Below are positions 25,307 through 37,818 of a DNA stretch of 64,000 bases, piece after piece (position 1 is the stretch's first letter; each line of letters begins with the position of its first letter). Made by a program: the position numbers and the translations under genes. Under the pieces are notes generated by a model. It worked only from the letters and a program-made list of their open reading frames with translations, was not told the origin of the DNA and searched no databases. The stretch comes from Cornus controversa (Eukaryota > Streptophyta > Magnoliopsida > Cornales > Cornaceae). The stretch covers positions 124,001 to 188,000 of the forward strand of contig CM048847.1 of the NCBI GenBank assembly GCA_026545225.1, written 5' to 3'.

Positions 25307-28251
25307 GATTTCAAACAAGTTTTGTTTGAGTTGTTCTGATTCAAAAACCCATTCCTTGAGAAGTCGTGCCATAATCAGAATCGTAAGTTTCTTTTTTCCA
25401 AATTAGACCATCAAAGCATCCAAAAGAAGTGACGAACATGTCAATCCGATCTTCATCACAACCGTATGGTGCTTTGTTCCAAATTCGACCGTTTGGACAT
25501 CTATAGGAAACAATTAGCAAGCTACCAACCATTTTAAACTTGTTTCATTTGAGTTGTTTTGATTCAAAAACCGCATTCCAAGAGAAGTCGTGCCATAATA
25601 CTAATCGTACGCTACTTTTTTCAAAATGAAACCATCAAAGGGTCCCAAAGAAACGACGAGCATGTCCATCCGATATTCATCCATGTTTGTTTGAGTTGTT
25701 CTGAGTCGAAAGAACAATTGCTTGCTATAATCAGGCATGACGACAACCGTATGGTGCTTTGTGCTAGAATTGACCATCTGGATGTCCAGAAGAATAGAGA
25801 ATGACAACAACAGTTTTGAACTTGTTTCGTTTGACCTGTCCTGATTCGAAAAGTCCAATCCACGTGAAATCGTGCCATACATAGAATTATACGTTGCTTT
25901 ATGCCTAATTCGACCGTGAGGACGTCCTGAATCGAAAAGAGTAATTTCTTGCTGCACCCATGAATGATCACAACCGTATGGTGCTCTATGCCAACTTCAA
26001 CCATCTGGACAAGTAAAAGAAACAATTCCCAAGCTATCGATGATTTGAAACAAGTTTAGTTTAAGTTGTTCTGAGTTGAAAACCCCAGTCCTTGAGAAGT
26101 CGTGCCATAATCAGAATCGTAAGTTTCTTTTTTCCAAATTAGACCATCAAAGCATCCAAAAGAAGTGACGAACATGTCAATCCGATCATCATCACAACCG
26201 TATGGTGCTTTGTTCCAAATTCGACCGTTTCGACATCTAAAGGAAACAATTTGTAAGCTACCAACCATTTTAAACTTGTTTCATTTGAGCTGTTATGATT
26301 AGATAACCACATTCCAAGAGAAGTCGTGCCATAATACTAATCGTACGCTGTTTTTTTGTAAATGAAACCATCAAAGCGTCCCAAAGAAATGACGAGCATG
26401 TCGATCCGATCTTCATCCATATTTGTTTGAGTTGTTATGAGTCGAAAAGAACAATTCCTTGCAATAACCAGGCATGACCACAACCGTGTGGTGCTTTGTC
26501 CTAGAATTGACCATCTGGATGTCTAGAAGAATAGAGAATGACAACAACGGTTTTGAACTTGTTTCGTTTGACCTGTCCTGATTCGAAAAGTCCAATCCAC
26601 GTGAAATCGTGCCATACATAGAATTATACGTTGCATTATGCCTAATTCGACCGTGAGGACGTCCTGAATCGAAAATAGTAATTCCTTGCTGCACTCATGA
26701 ATGATCACAACCGTATGGTGCTCTATGCCAACTTCAACCATCTGGAAAAGTAAAAGAAACAATTCCCAAGCTATCGAGGATTTTAAATAAGTTTAGTTTG
26801 AGTTGTTCTGATTCAAAAACCCATTCCTTGAGAAGTCGTGCCATAATCAGAATCGTAAGTTTCTTTTTTCCAAATTAGACCATCAAAGCATCCAAAAGAA
26901 GTGACGAACATGTCAATCCGATCTTCATCACAATCGTATGGTGCTTTGTTCCAAATTCGACCGTCTGGACATCTAAAGGAAACAATTTGTAAGCTACCAA
27001 CCATTTTAAACTTGTTTCATTTGAGTTGTTTTGATTAGAAAACCACATTCCAAGAGAAGTCTTGCCATAATATTAATCGTACGCTACTTTTTTCTAAATG
27101 AAACCATCAAAGGGTCCCAAAGAAACGACGAGCATGTCGATCCGATCTTCATCCATGTGTTGTTTGAGTTGTTCTGAGTCAAAAAGAACAATTCCTTGCA
27201 ATAACCAGGCATGACCACAACCGTATGGCGCTTTGTGCTAGAATTGACCATCTGGATGTCCAGAAGAATAGAGAATGACAACAACGGTTTTGAACTTGTT
27301 TCGTTTGACCTGTCCTGATTCGAAAAGTCCAATCCACGTGAAATCGTGCCATACATAGAATTATACGTTGCTTTATGCCTAATTCGACCGTGAGGACGTC
27401 CTGAATCGAAAAGGGTAATTCCTTGCTGCACTCATGAATGATCACAACCGTATGGTGCTCTATGCCAACTTCAACCATCTGGACAAGTAAAAGAAACAAT
27501 TCCCAAGCTATCGAGGATTTTAAACAAGTTTAGTTTGAGTTGTTCTGATTCAAAAACCCATTCCTTGAGAAGTCGTGCCATAATCAGAATCGTAAGTTTC
27601 TTTTTTCCAAATTAGACCATCAAAGCATCCAAAAGAAGTGACGAACATGTCAATCCGATCTTCATCACAATCGTATGGTGCTTTGTTCCAAATTCGACCG
27701 TTTGGACATCTAAAGGAAACAATTTGGAAGCTACCAACCATTTTAAACTTGTTTCATTTGAGTTGTTTTGATTAGAAAACCACATTCCAAGAGAAGTCTT
27801 GCCATAATATTAATCGTACGCTACTTTTTTCTAAATGAAACCATCAAAGGGTCCCAAAGAAACGACGAGGATGTCGATCCGATCTTCATCCATGTTTGTT
27901 TGAGTTGTTCTGAGTCAAAAAGAACAATTCCTTGCAATAACCAGGCATGACCACAACCGTATGGCGCTTTGTGCTAGAATTGACCATCTGGATGTCCAGA
28001 AAAATAGAGAATGACAACAACGGTTTCGAACTTGTTTCGTTTGACTTGTCCTGATTCGAAAATTCCAATCCATGTGAAATCGTGCCATACTTAGAATTAT
28101 ACGTTGCTTTATGCCAAATTCAACCGTCAGGACTTCCTGAATCAAAAAGAGTAATTCCATACTGCACCCATGAATGATCACAACCGTATGGTGCTCTATG
28201 CCAACTTCAACCATCTGGACAAGTAAAAGAAACAATTCCCAAGCTATCGAT
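25307..28251 (+). repeat. C-D-F-E tetramer, 2945 bp
   Basis: First complete tetramer. It is one base longer than standard because of an extra G near 27158 ('catgtgttgtttgag'). Its D has the rare 'tccgatcatc' at 26181, shared with 38693, and 'gattagataacc' near 26297. Confidence 0.92.
27516..28251 (+). repeat. Type E monomer (exemplar, 736 bp)
   Basis: This is the fourth monomer of the tetramer and is a mosaic. Its first part is B-like ('gtcttgcc', 'aaagggtccc', 'gtcaaaaagaac') with private 'tttggaagc' and 'cgaggatgtcg'. Its second part is A-like ('agaaaaatag', TTCGAA, 'gacttgtcc', 'gccaaattcaaccgtcagg'). It alone has 'aaaattcc', 'ccatgtgaaa', 'gacttcctgaatcaaaaag', 'ccatactgcaccc' and 'gatttcaaacaag'. 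It therefore lacks both the CACGTG and the GACGTC site found in the other types. Confidence 0.9.
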
Positions 28252-28986
28252 GATTTCAAACAAGTTTAGTTTGAGTTGTTCTGATTCAAAAACCCATTCC
28301 TTGAGAAGTCGTGCCATAATCAGAATCGTAAGTTTCTTTTTTCCAAATTAGACCATCAAAGCATCCAAAAGAAGTGACGAACATGTCAATCCGATCTTCA
28401 TCACAACCGTATGGTGCTTTGTTCCAAATTCGACCGTTTGGACATCTAAAGGAAACAATTAGCAAGCTACCAACCATTTTAAACTTGTTTCATTTGAGTT
28501 GTTTTGATTCAAAAACCGCATTCCAAGAGAAGTCGTGCCATAATACTAATCGTACGCTGCTTTTTTCAAAATGAAACCATCAAAGGGTCCCAAAGAAACG
28601 ACGAGCATGTCGATCCGATATTCATCCATGTTTGTTTGAGTTGTTCTGAGTCGAAAGAACAATTGCTTGCTATAATCAGGCATGACGACAACCGTATGGT
28701 GCTTTGTGCTAGAATTGACCATCTGGATGTCCAGAAGAATAGAGAATGACAACAACGGTTTTGAACTTGTTTCGTTTGACCTGTCCTGATTCGAAAAGTC
28801 CAATCCACGTGAAATCGTGCCATACATAGAATTATACGTTGCTTTATGCCTAATTCGACCGTGAGGACGTCCTGAATCGAAAAGAGTAATTTCTTGCTGC
28901 ACCCATGAATGATCACAACCGTATGGTGCTCTATGCCAACTTCAACCATCTGGACAAGTAAAAGAAACAATTCCCAAGCTATCGAT
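28252..28986 (+). repeat. Type C monomer (exemplar, 735 bp)
   Basis: This is the first monomer of the right-hand tetramer. Diagnostic features are 'aattagcaagc', 'gattcaaaaaccgc' instead of 'gattagaaaaccac', 'gctgcttttttcaaaatg', 'gatattcatcc', 'gaacaattgcttgctataat' followed by 'caggcatgacgac', and 'gtaatttcttgctgcaccc'. Its internal part up to 'catgacgac' resembles A; the rest resembles B. It is one base shorter than the standard monomer. One sublineage reads 'gtccatccgat' and another 'gtcgatccgat'. Confidence 0.9.
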
Positions 28987-29723
28987 GATTTGAAACAAGT
29001 TTAGTTTAAGTTGTTCTGAGTTGAAAACCCCAGTCCTTGAGAAGTCGTGCCATAATCAGAATCGTAAGTTTCTTTTTTCCAAATTAGACCATCAAAGCAT
29101 CCAAAAGAAGTGACGAACATGTCAATCCGATCTTCATCACAACCGTATGGTGCTTTGTTCCAAATTCGACCGTTTCGACATCTAAAGGAAACAATTTGTA
29201 AGCTACCAACCATTTTAAACTTGTTTCATTTGAGCTGTTATGATTAGAAAACCACATTCCAAGAGAAGTCGTGCCATAATACTAATCGTACGCTGTTTTT
29301 TTGTAAATGAAACCATCAAAGCGTCCCAAAGAAACGACGAGCATGTCGATCCGATCTTCATCCATATTTGTTTGAGTTGTTATGTGTCGAAAAGAACAAT
29401 TCCTTGCAATAACCAGGCATGACCACAACCGTGTGGTGCTTTGTCCTAGAATTGACCATCTGGATGTCTAGAAGAATAGAGAATAACAACAACGGTTTTG
29501 AACTTGTTTCGTTTGACCTGTCCTGATTCGAAAAGTCCAATCCACGTGAAATCGTGCCATACATAGAATTATACGTTGCATTATGCCTAATTCGACCGTG
29601 AGGACGTCCTGAATCGAAAATAGTAATTCCTTGCTGCACTCATGAATGATCACAACCGTATGGTGCTCTATGCCAACTTCAACCATCTGGAAAAGTAAAA
29701 GAAACAATTCCCAAGCTATCGAG
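28987..29723 (+). repeat. Type D monomer (exemplar, 737 bp)
   Basis: This is the second monomer of the tetramer. Diagnostic features are 'gatttgaaacaag', 'gagttgaaaaccccagtcc', 'gtttcgacat', 'tgagctgttatgattag', a seven-T run in 'gctgtttttttgtaaatg', 'catatttg', 'gttatgagtcgaaaag', 'accgtgtggtgctttgtcc', 'gatgtctagaag', 'gcattatgcc', 'aaaatagtaattcc' and 'tggaaaagtaaaag'. It is one base longer than standard, which offsets the short C and keeps the tetramer at 2944 bp. This copy carries the rare 'tatgtgtcga' at 29381-29390, shared with a copy at 41891. Confidence 0.9.
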
Positions 29724-30459
29724 GATTTTAAATAAGTTTAGTTTGAGTTGTTCTGATTCAAAAACCCATTCCTTGAGAAGTCGTGCCATAATCAGAATCG
29801 TAAGTTTCTTTTTTCCAAATTAGACCATCAAAGCATCCAAAAGAAGTGACGAACATGTCAATCCGATCTTCATCACAATCGTATGGTGCTTTGTTCCAAA
29901 TTCGACCGTCTGGACATCTAAAGGAAACAATTTGTAAGCTACCAACCATTTTAAACTTGTTTCATTTGAGTTGTTTTGATTAGAAAACCACATTCCAAGA
30001 GAAGTCTTGCCATAATATTAATCGTACGCTACTTTTTTCTAAATGAAACCATCAAAGGGTCCCAAAGAAACGACGAGCATGTCGATCAGATCTTCATCCA
30101 TGTTTGTTTGAGTTGTTCTGAGTCAAAAAGAACAATTCCTTGCAATAACCAGGCATGACCACAACCGTATGGCGCTTTGTGCTAGAATTGACCATCTGGA
30201 TGTCCAGAAGAATAGAGAATGACAACAACGGTTTTGAACTTGTTTCGTTTGACCTGTCCTGATTCGAAAAGTCCAATCCACGTGAAATCGTGCCATACAT
30301 AGAATTATACGTTGCTTTATGCCTAATTCGACCGTGAGGACGTCCTGAATCGAAAAGAGTAATTCCTTGCTGCACTCAAGAATGATCACAACCGTATGGT
30401 GCTCTATGCCAACTTCAACCATCTTGACAAGTAAAAGAAACAATTCCCAAGCTATCGAG
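29724..30459 (+). repeat. Type F monomer (exemplar, 736 bp)
   Basis: This is the third monomer of the tetramer and is B-like throughout. It differs from B by 'gattttaaataag' at its left end, 'cgtctggacatctaaag' instead of 'cgtttggacatctgaag', and 'ccaagagaagtcttgcc'. Two sublineages exist: 'ctaaaggaaac' (as here) and 'ctaaagtaaac' (upstream of anchors 34391, 37335, 46902, 51297, 54241 and 56448). This copy also has the rare 'gtcgatcaga' at 30081 and 'actcaagaatg' near 30374. Confidence 0.9.
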
Positions 30460-33312
30460 GATTTTAAACAAGTTTAGTTTCAGTTGTTCTGATTCAAAAA
30501 CCCATTCCTTGAGAAGTCGTGCAATAATCAGAATCGTAAGTTTCTTTTTTCCAAATTAGACCATCAAAGCATCCAAAAGAAGTGACGAACATGTCAATCC
30601 GATCTTCATCACAATCGTATGGTGCTTTGTTCCAAATTCGACCGTTTGGACATCTAAAGGAAACAATTTGTAAGCTACCAACCATTTTAAACTTGTTTCA
30701 TTTGAGTTGTTTTGATTAGAAAACCACATTCCAAGAGAAGTCTTGCCATAATATTAATCGTACGCTACTTTTTTCTAAATGAAACCATCAAAGGGTCCCA
30801 AAGAAACGACGAGGATGTCGATCCGATCTTCATCCATGTTTGTTTGAGTTGTTCTGAGTCAGAAAGAACAATTCCTTGCAATAACTAGGCATGACCACAA
30901 CCGTATGGCGCTTTGTGCTAGAATTGACCATCTGGATGTCCAGAAAAATAGAGAATGACAACAACGGTTTCGAACTTGTTTCGTTTGACTTGTCCTGATT
31001 CGAAAATTCCAATCCATGTGAAATCGTGCCATACTTAGAATTATACGTTGCTTTATGCCAAATTCAACCGTCAGGACTTCCTGAATCAAAAAGAGTAATT
31101 CCATACTGCACCCATGAATGATCACAACCGTATGGTGCTCTATGCCAACTTCAACCATCTGGACAAGTAAAAGAAACAATTCCCAAGCTATCGATGATTT
31201 CAAACAAGTTTAGTTTGAGTTGTTCTGATTCAAAAACCCATTCCTTGAGAAGTCGTGCCATAATCAGAATCGTAAGTTTCTTTTTTCCAAATTAGACCAT
31301 CAAAGCATCCAAAAGAAGTGACGAACATGTCAATCCGATCTTCATCACAACCGTATGGTGCTTTGTTCCAAATTCGACCGTTTGGACATCTAAAGGAAAC
31401 AATTAGCAAGCTACCAACCATTTTAAACTTGTTTCATTTGAGTTGTTTTGATTCAAAAACCGCATTCCAAGAGAAGTCGTGCCATAATACTAATAGTACG
31501 CTGCTTTTTTCAAAATGAAACCATCAAAGGGTCCCAAAGAAACGACGAGCATGTCCATCCGATATTCATCCATGTTTGTTTGAGTTGTTCTGAGTCGAAA
31601 GAACAATTGCTTGCTATAATCAGGCATGACGACAACCGTATGGTGCTTTGTGCTAGAATTGACCATCTGGATGTCCAGAAGAATAGAGAATGACAACAAC
31701 GGTTTTGAACTTGTTTCGTTTGACCTGTCCTGATTCGAAAAGTCCAATCCACGTGAAATCGTGCCATACATAGAATTATACGTTGCTTTATGCCTAATTC
31801 GACCGTGAGGACGTCCTGAATCGAAAAGAGTAATTCCTTGCTGCACTCAAGAATGATCACAACCGTATGGTGCTCTATGCCAACTTCAACCATCTTGACA
31901 AGTAAAAGAAACAATTCCCAAGCTATCGAGGATTTTAAACAAGTTTAGTTTCAGTTGTTCTGATTCAAAAACCCATTCCTTGAGAAGTCGTGCAATAATC
32001 AGAATCGTAAGTTTCTTTTTTCCAAATTAGACCATCAAAGCATCCAAAAGAAGTGACGAACATGTCAATCCGATCTTCATCACAATCGTATGGTGCTTTG
32101 TTCCAAATTCGACCGTTTGGACATCTAAAGGAAACAATTTGTAAGCTACCAACCATTTTAAACTTGTTTCATTTGAGTTGTTTTGATTAGAAAACCACAT
32201 TCCAAGAGAAGTCTTGCCATAATATTAATCGTACGCTACTTTTTTCTAAATGAAACCATCAAAGGGTCCCAAAGAAACGACGAGGATGTCGATCCGATCT
32301 TCATCCATGTTTGTTTGAGTTGTTCTGAGTCAGAAAGAACAATTCCTTGCAATAACTAGGCATGACCACAACCGTATGGCGCTTTGTGCTAGAATTGACC
32401 ATCTGGATGTCCAGAAAAATAGAGAATGACAACAACGGTTTCGAACTTGTTTCGTTTGACTTGTCCTGATTCGAAAATTCCAATCCATGTGAAATCGTGC
32501 CATACTTAGAATTATACGTTGCTTTATGCCAAATTCAACCGTCAGGACTTCCTGAATCAAAAAGAGTAATTCCATACTGCACCCATGAATGATCACAACC
32601 GTATGGTGCTCTATGCCAACTTCAACCATCTGGACAAGTAAAAGAAACAATTCCCAAGCTATCGATGATTTCAAACAAGTTTAGTTTGAGTTGTTCTGAT
32701 TCAAAAACCCATTCCTTGAGAAGTCGTGCCATAATCAGAATCGTAAGTTTCTTTTTTCCAAATTAGACCATCAAAGCATCCAAAAGAAGTGACGAACATG
32801 TCAATCCGATCTTCATCACAACCGTATGGTGCTTTGTTCCAAATTCGACCGTTTGGACATCTAAAGGAAACAATTAGCAAGCTACCAACCATTTTAAACT
32901 TGTTTCATTTGAGTTGTTTTGATTCAAAAACCGCATTCCAAGAGAAGTCGTGCCATAATACTAATAGTACGCTGCTTTTTTCAAAATGAAACCATCAAAG
33001 GGTCCCAAAGAAACGACGAGCATGTCCATCCGATATTCATCCATGTTTGTTTGAGTTGTTCTGAGTCGAAAGAACAATTGCTTGCTATAATCAGGCATGA
33101 CGACAACCGTATGGTGCTTTGTGCTAGAATTGACCATCTGGATGTCCAGAAGAATAGAGAATGACAACAACGGTTTTGAACTTGTTTCGTTTGACCTGTC
33201 CTGATTCGAAAAGTCCAATCCACGTGAAATCGTGCCATACATAGAATTATACGTTGCTTTATGCCTAATTCGACCGTGAGGACGTCCTGAATCGAAAAGA
33301 GTAATTTCTTGC
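30371..33312 (+). repeat. Local tandem duplication, 1471-bp offset
   Basis: Matched private variants are 'tgcactcaag' at 30371 and 31842, 'agaaagaaca' at 30861 and 32332, and 'taatagtacg' at 31491 and 32962. All three pairs are 1471 bp apart. The two copies are nearly identical, so the event is among the youngest in the window. The true left edge lies somewhere between 30153 and 30371. Confidence 0.88.
31196..32666 (+). repeat. Extra C-E pair, 1471 bp
   Basis: A C monomer whose tail is F-type ('tgcactcaag', 'catcttgac') is followed by an E with 'gtcagaaagaac'. It repeats the preceding E and following C closely at an offset of 1471 bp and is best read as a recent local duplication inserted between tetramers. 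Confidence 0.88.
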
Positions 33313-35610
33313 TGCACCCATGAATGATCACAACCGTATGGTGCTCTATGCCAACTTCAACCATCTGGACAAGTAAAAGAAACAATTCCCAAGCTATCGA
33401 TGATTTGAAACAAGTTTAGTTTAAGTTGTTCTGAGTCGAAAACCCCAGTCCTTGAGAAGTTGTGTCATAATCAGAATCGTAAGTTTCTTTTTTCCAAATT
33501 AGACCATCAAAGCATCCAAAAGAAGTGACGAACATGTCAATCCGATCTTCATCACAACCGTATGGTGCTTTGTTCCAAATTCGACCGTTTCGACATCTAA
33601 AGGAAACAATTTGTAAGCTACCAACCATTTTAAACTTGTTTCATTTGAGCTGTTATGATTAGAAAACCACATTCCAAGAGAAGTCGTGCCATAATACTAA
33701 TCGTACGCTGTTTTTTTGTAAATGAAACCATCAAAGCGTCCCAAAGAAACGACGAGCATGTCGATCCGATCTTCATCCATATTTGTTTGAGTTGTTATGA
33801 GTCGAAAAGAACAATTCCTTGCAATAACCAGGCATGACCACAACCGTGTGGTGCTTTGTCCTAGAATTGACCATCTGGATGTCTAGAAGAATAGAGAATG
33901 ACAACAACGGTTTTGAACTTGTTTCGTTTGACCTGTCCTGATTCGAAAAGTCCAATCCACGTGAAATCGTGCCATACATAGAATTATACGTTGCATTATG
34001 CCTAATTCGACCGTGAGGACGTCCTGAATCGAAAATAGTAATTCCTTGCTGCACTCATGAATGATCACAACCGTATGGTGCTCTATGCCAACTTCAACCA
34101 TCTGGAAAAGTAAAAGAAACAATTCCCAAGCTATCGAGGATTTTAAATAAGTTTAGTTTGAGTTGTTCTGATTCAAAAACCCATTCCTTGAGAAGTCGTG
34201 CCATAATCAGAATCGTAAGTTTCTTTTTTCCAAATTAGACCATCAAAGCATCCAAAAGAAGTGACGAACATGTCAATCCGATCTTCATCACAATCGTATG
34301 GTGCTTTGTTCCAAATTCGACCGTCTGGACATCTAAAGTAAACAATTTGTAAGCTACCAACCATTTTAAACTTGTTTCATTTGAGTTGTTTTGATTAGAA
34401 AACCACATTCCAAGAGAAGTCTTGCCATAATATTAATCGTACGCTACTTTTTTCTAAATGAAACCATCAAAGGGTCCCAAAGAAACGACGAGCATGTCGA
34501 TCCGATCTTCATCCATGTTTGTTTGAGTTGTTCTGAGTCAAAAAGAACAATTCCTTGCAATAACCAGGCATGACCACAACCGTATGGCGCTTTGTGCTAG
34601 AATTGACCATCTGGATGTCCAGAAGAATAGAGAATGACAACAACGGTTTTGAACTTGTTTCGTTTGAGCTGTCCTGATTCGAAAAGTCCAATCCACGTGA
34701 AATCGTGCCATACATAGAATTATACGTTGCTTTATGCCTAATTCGACCGTGAGGACGTCCTGAATCGAAAAGAGTAATTCCTTGCTGCACTCATGAATGA
34801 TCACAACCGTATGGTGCTCTATGCCAACTTCAACCATCTTGACAAGTAAAAGAAACAATTCCCAAGCTATCGAGGATTTTAAACAAGTTTAGTTTGAGTT
34901 GTTCTGATTCAAAAACCCATTCCTTGAGAAGTCGTGCAATAATCAGAATCGTAAGTTTCTTTTTTCCAAATTAGACCATCAAAGCATCCAAAAGAAGTGA
35001 CGAACATGTCAATCCGATCTTCATCACAATCGTATGGTGCTTTGTTCCAAATTCGACCGTTTGGACATCTAAAGGAAACAATTTGGAAGCTACCAACCAT
35101 TTTAAACTTGTTTCATTTGAGTTGTTTTGATTAGAAAACCACATTCCAAGAGAAGTCTTGCCATAATATTAATCGTACGCTACTTTTTTCTAAATGAAAC
35201 CATCAAAGGGTCCCAAAGAAACGACGAGGATGTCGATCCGATCTTCATCCATGTTTGTTTGAGTTGTTCTGAGTCAAAAAGAACAATTCCTTGCAATAAC
35301 TAGGCATGACCACAACCGTATGGCGCTTTGTGCTAGAATTGACCATCTGGATGTCTAGAAAAATAGAGAATGACAACAACGGTTTCGAACTTGTTTCGTT
35401 TGACTTGTCCTGATTCGAAAATTCCAATCCATGTGAAATCGTGCCATACTTAGAATTATACGTTGCTTTATGCCAAATTCAACCGTTAGGACTTCCTGAA
35501 TCAAAAAGAGTAATTCCATACTGCACCCATGAATGATCACAACCGTATGGTGCTCTATGCCAACTTCAACCATCTGGACAAGTAAAAGAAACAATTCCCA
35601 AGCTATCGAT
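32667..35610 (+). repeat. C-D-F-E tetramer, 2944 bp, second haplotype
   Basis: A complete tetramer with the alternative D ('ctgagtcgaaaacccc', then 'gttgtgtcat' as in A) and the alternative F ('ctaaagtaaac', later 'tttgagctgtcc'). The C has the private 'taatagtacg' at 32962, shared with 31491. Confidence 0.92.
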
Positions 35611-37818
35611 GATTTCAAACAAGTTTAGTTTGAGTTGTTCTGATTCAAAAACCCATTCCTTGAGAAGTCGTGCCATAATCAGAATCGTAAGTTTCTTTTT
35701 TCCAAATTAGACCATCAAAGCATCCAAAAGAAGTGACGAACATGTCAATCCGATCTTCATCACAACCGTATGGTGCTTTGTTCCAAATTCGACCGTTTGG
35801 ACATCTAAAGGAAACAATTAGCAAGCTACCAACCATTTTAAACTTGTTTCATTTGAGTTGTTTTGATTCAAAAACCGCATTCCAAGAGAAGTCGTGCCAT
35901 AATACTAATCGTACGCTGCTTTTTTCAAAATGAAACCATCAAAGGGTCCCAAAGAAACGACGAGCATGTCCATCCGATATTCATCCAGGTTTGTTTGAGT
36001 TGTTCTGAGTCGAAAGAACAATTGCTTGCTATAATCAGGCATGACGACAACCGTATGGTGCTTTGTGCTAGAATTGACCATCTGGATGTCCAGAAGAATA
36101 GAGAATGACAACAACGGTTTTGAACTTGTTTCGTTTGACCTGTCCTGATTCGAAAAGTCCAATCCACGTGAAATCGTGCCATACATAGAATTATACGTTG
36201 CTTTATGCCTAATTCGACCGTGAGGACGTCCTGAATCGAAAAGAGTAATTTCTTGCTGCACCCATGAATGATCACAACCGTATGGTGCTCTATGCCAACT
36301 TCAACCATCTGGACAAGTAAAAGAAACAATTCCCAAGCTATCGATGATTTGAAACAAGTTTAGTTTAAGTTGTTCTGAGTTGAAAACCCCAGTCCTTGAG
36401 AAGTTGTGTCATAATCAGAATCGTAAGTTTCTTTTTTCCAAATTAGACCATCAAAGCATCCAAAAGAAGTGACGAACATGTCAATCCGATCTTCATCACA
36501 ACCGTATGGTGCTTTGTTCCAAATTCGACCGTTTCGACATCTAAAGGAAACAATTTGTAAGCTACCAACCATTTTAAACTTGTTTCATTTGAGCTGTTAT
36601 GATTAGAAAACCACATTCGAAGAGAAGTCGTGCCATAATACTAATCGTACGCTGTTTTTTTGTAAATGAAACCATCAAAGCGTCCCAAAGAAACGACGAG
36701 CATGTCGATCCGATCTTCATCCATATTTGTTTGAGTTGTTATGAGTCGAAAAGAACAATTCCTTGCAATAACCAGGCATGACCACAACCGTGTGGTGCTT
36801 TGTCCTAGAATTGACCATCTGGATGTCTAGAAGAATAGAGAATGACAACAACGGTTTTGAACTTGTTTCGTTTGACCTGTCCTGATTCGAAAAGTCCAAT
36901 CCACGTGAAATCGTGCCATACATAGAATTATACGTTGCATTATGCCTAATTCGACCGTGAGGACGTCCTGAATCGAAAATAGTAATTCCTTGCTGCACTC
37001 ATGAATGATCACAACCGTATGGTGCTCTATGCCAACTTCAACCATCTGGAAAAGTAAAAGAAACAATTCCCAAGCTATCGAGGATTTTAAATAAGTTTAG
37101 TTTGAGTTGTTCTGATTCAAAAACCCATTCCTTGAGAAGTCGTGCCATAATCAGAATCGTAAGTTTCTTTTTTCCAAATTAGACCATCAAAGCATCCAAA
37201 AGAAGTGACGAACATGTCAATCCGATCTTCATCACAATCGTATGGTGCTTTGTTCCAAATTCGACCGTCTGGACATCTAAAGTAAACAATTTGTAAGCTA
37301 CCAACCATTTTAAACTTGTTTCATTTGAGTTGTTTTGATTAGAAAACCACATTCCAAGAGAAGTCTTGCCATAATATTAATCGTACGCTACTTTTTTCTA
37401 AATGAAACCATCAAAGGGTCCCAAAGAAACGACGAGCATGTCGATCCGATCTTCATCCATGTTTGTTTGAGTTGTTCTGAGTCAAAAAGAACAATTCCTT
37501 GCAATAACCAGGCATGACCACAACCGTATGGTGCTTTGTGCTAGAATTGACCATCTGGATGTCCAGAAAAATAGAGAATGACAACAACGGTTTCGAACTT
37601 GTTTCGTTTGACTTGTCCTGATTCGAAAATTCCAATCCATGTGAAATCGTGCCATACTTAGAATTATACGTTGCTTTATGCCAAATTCAACCGTCAGGAC
37701 TTCCTGAATCAAAAAGAGTAATTCCATACTGCACCCATGAATGATCACAACCGTATGGTGCTCTATGCCAACTTCAACCATCTGGACAAGTAAAAGAAAC
37801 AATTCCCAAGCTATCGAT
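35611..37818 (+). repeat. C-D-F/E trimer, 2208 bp
   Basis: The third monomer starts as F ('ctaaagtaaac') and finishes as E ('agaaaaatag', TTCGAA, 'gacttcctg'). One fused monomer replaces F plus E, so a 736-bp unit was lost by an in-register exchange. The same fusion recurs in the block at 45178. Confidence 0.9.

Larger units (their letters stand above)
28252..31195 (+). repeat. C-D-F-E tetramer, 2944 bp
   Basis: A complete tetramer and the source of my C, D and F exemplars. Rare variants 'tatgtgtcga' (29381), 'gtcgatcaga' (30081) and 'tgcactcaag' (30371) recur 12,510 bp to the right. Its E has 'tttgtaagc' instead of 'tttggaagc', and 'gtgcaataatcag'. Confidence 0.92.
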
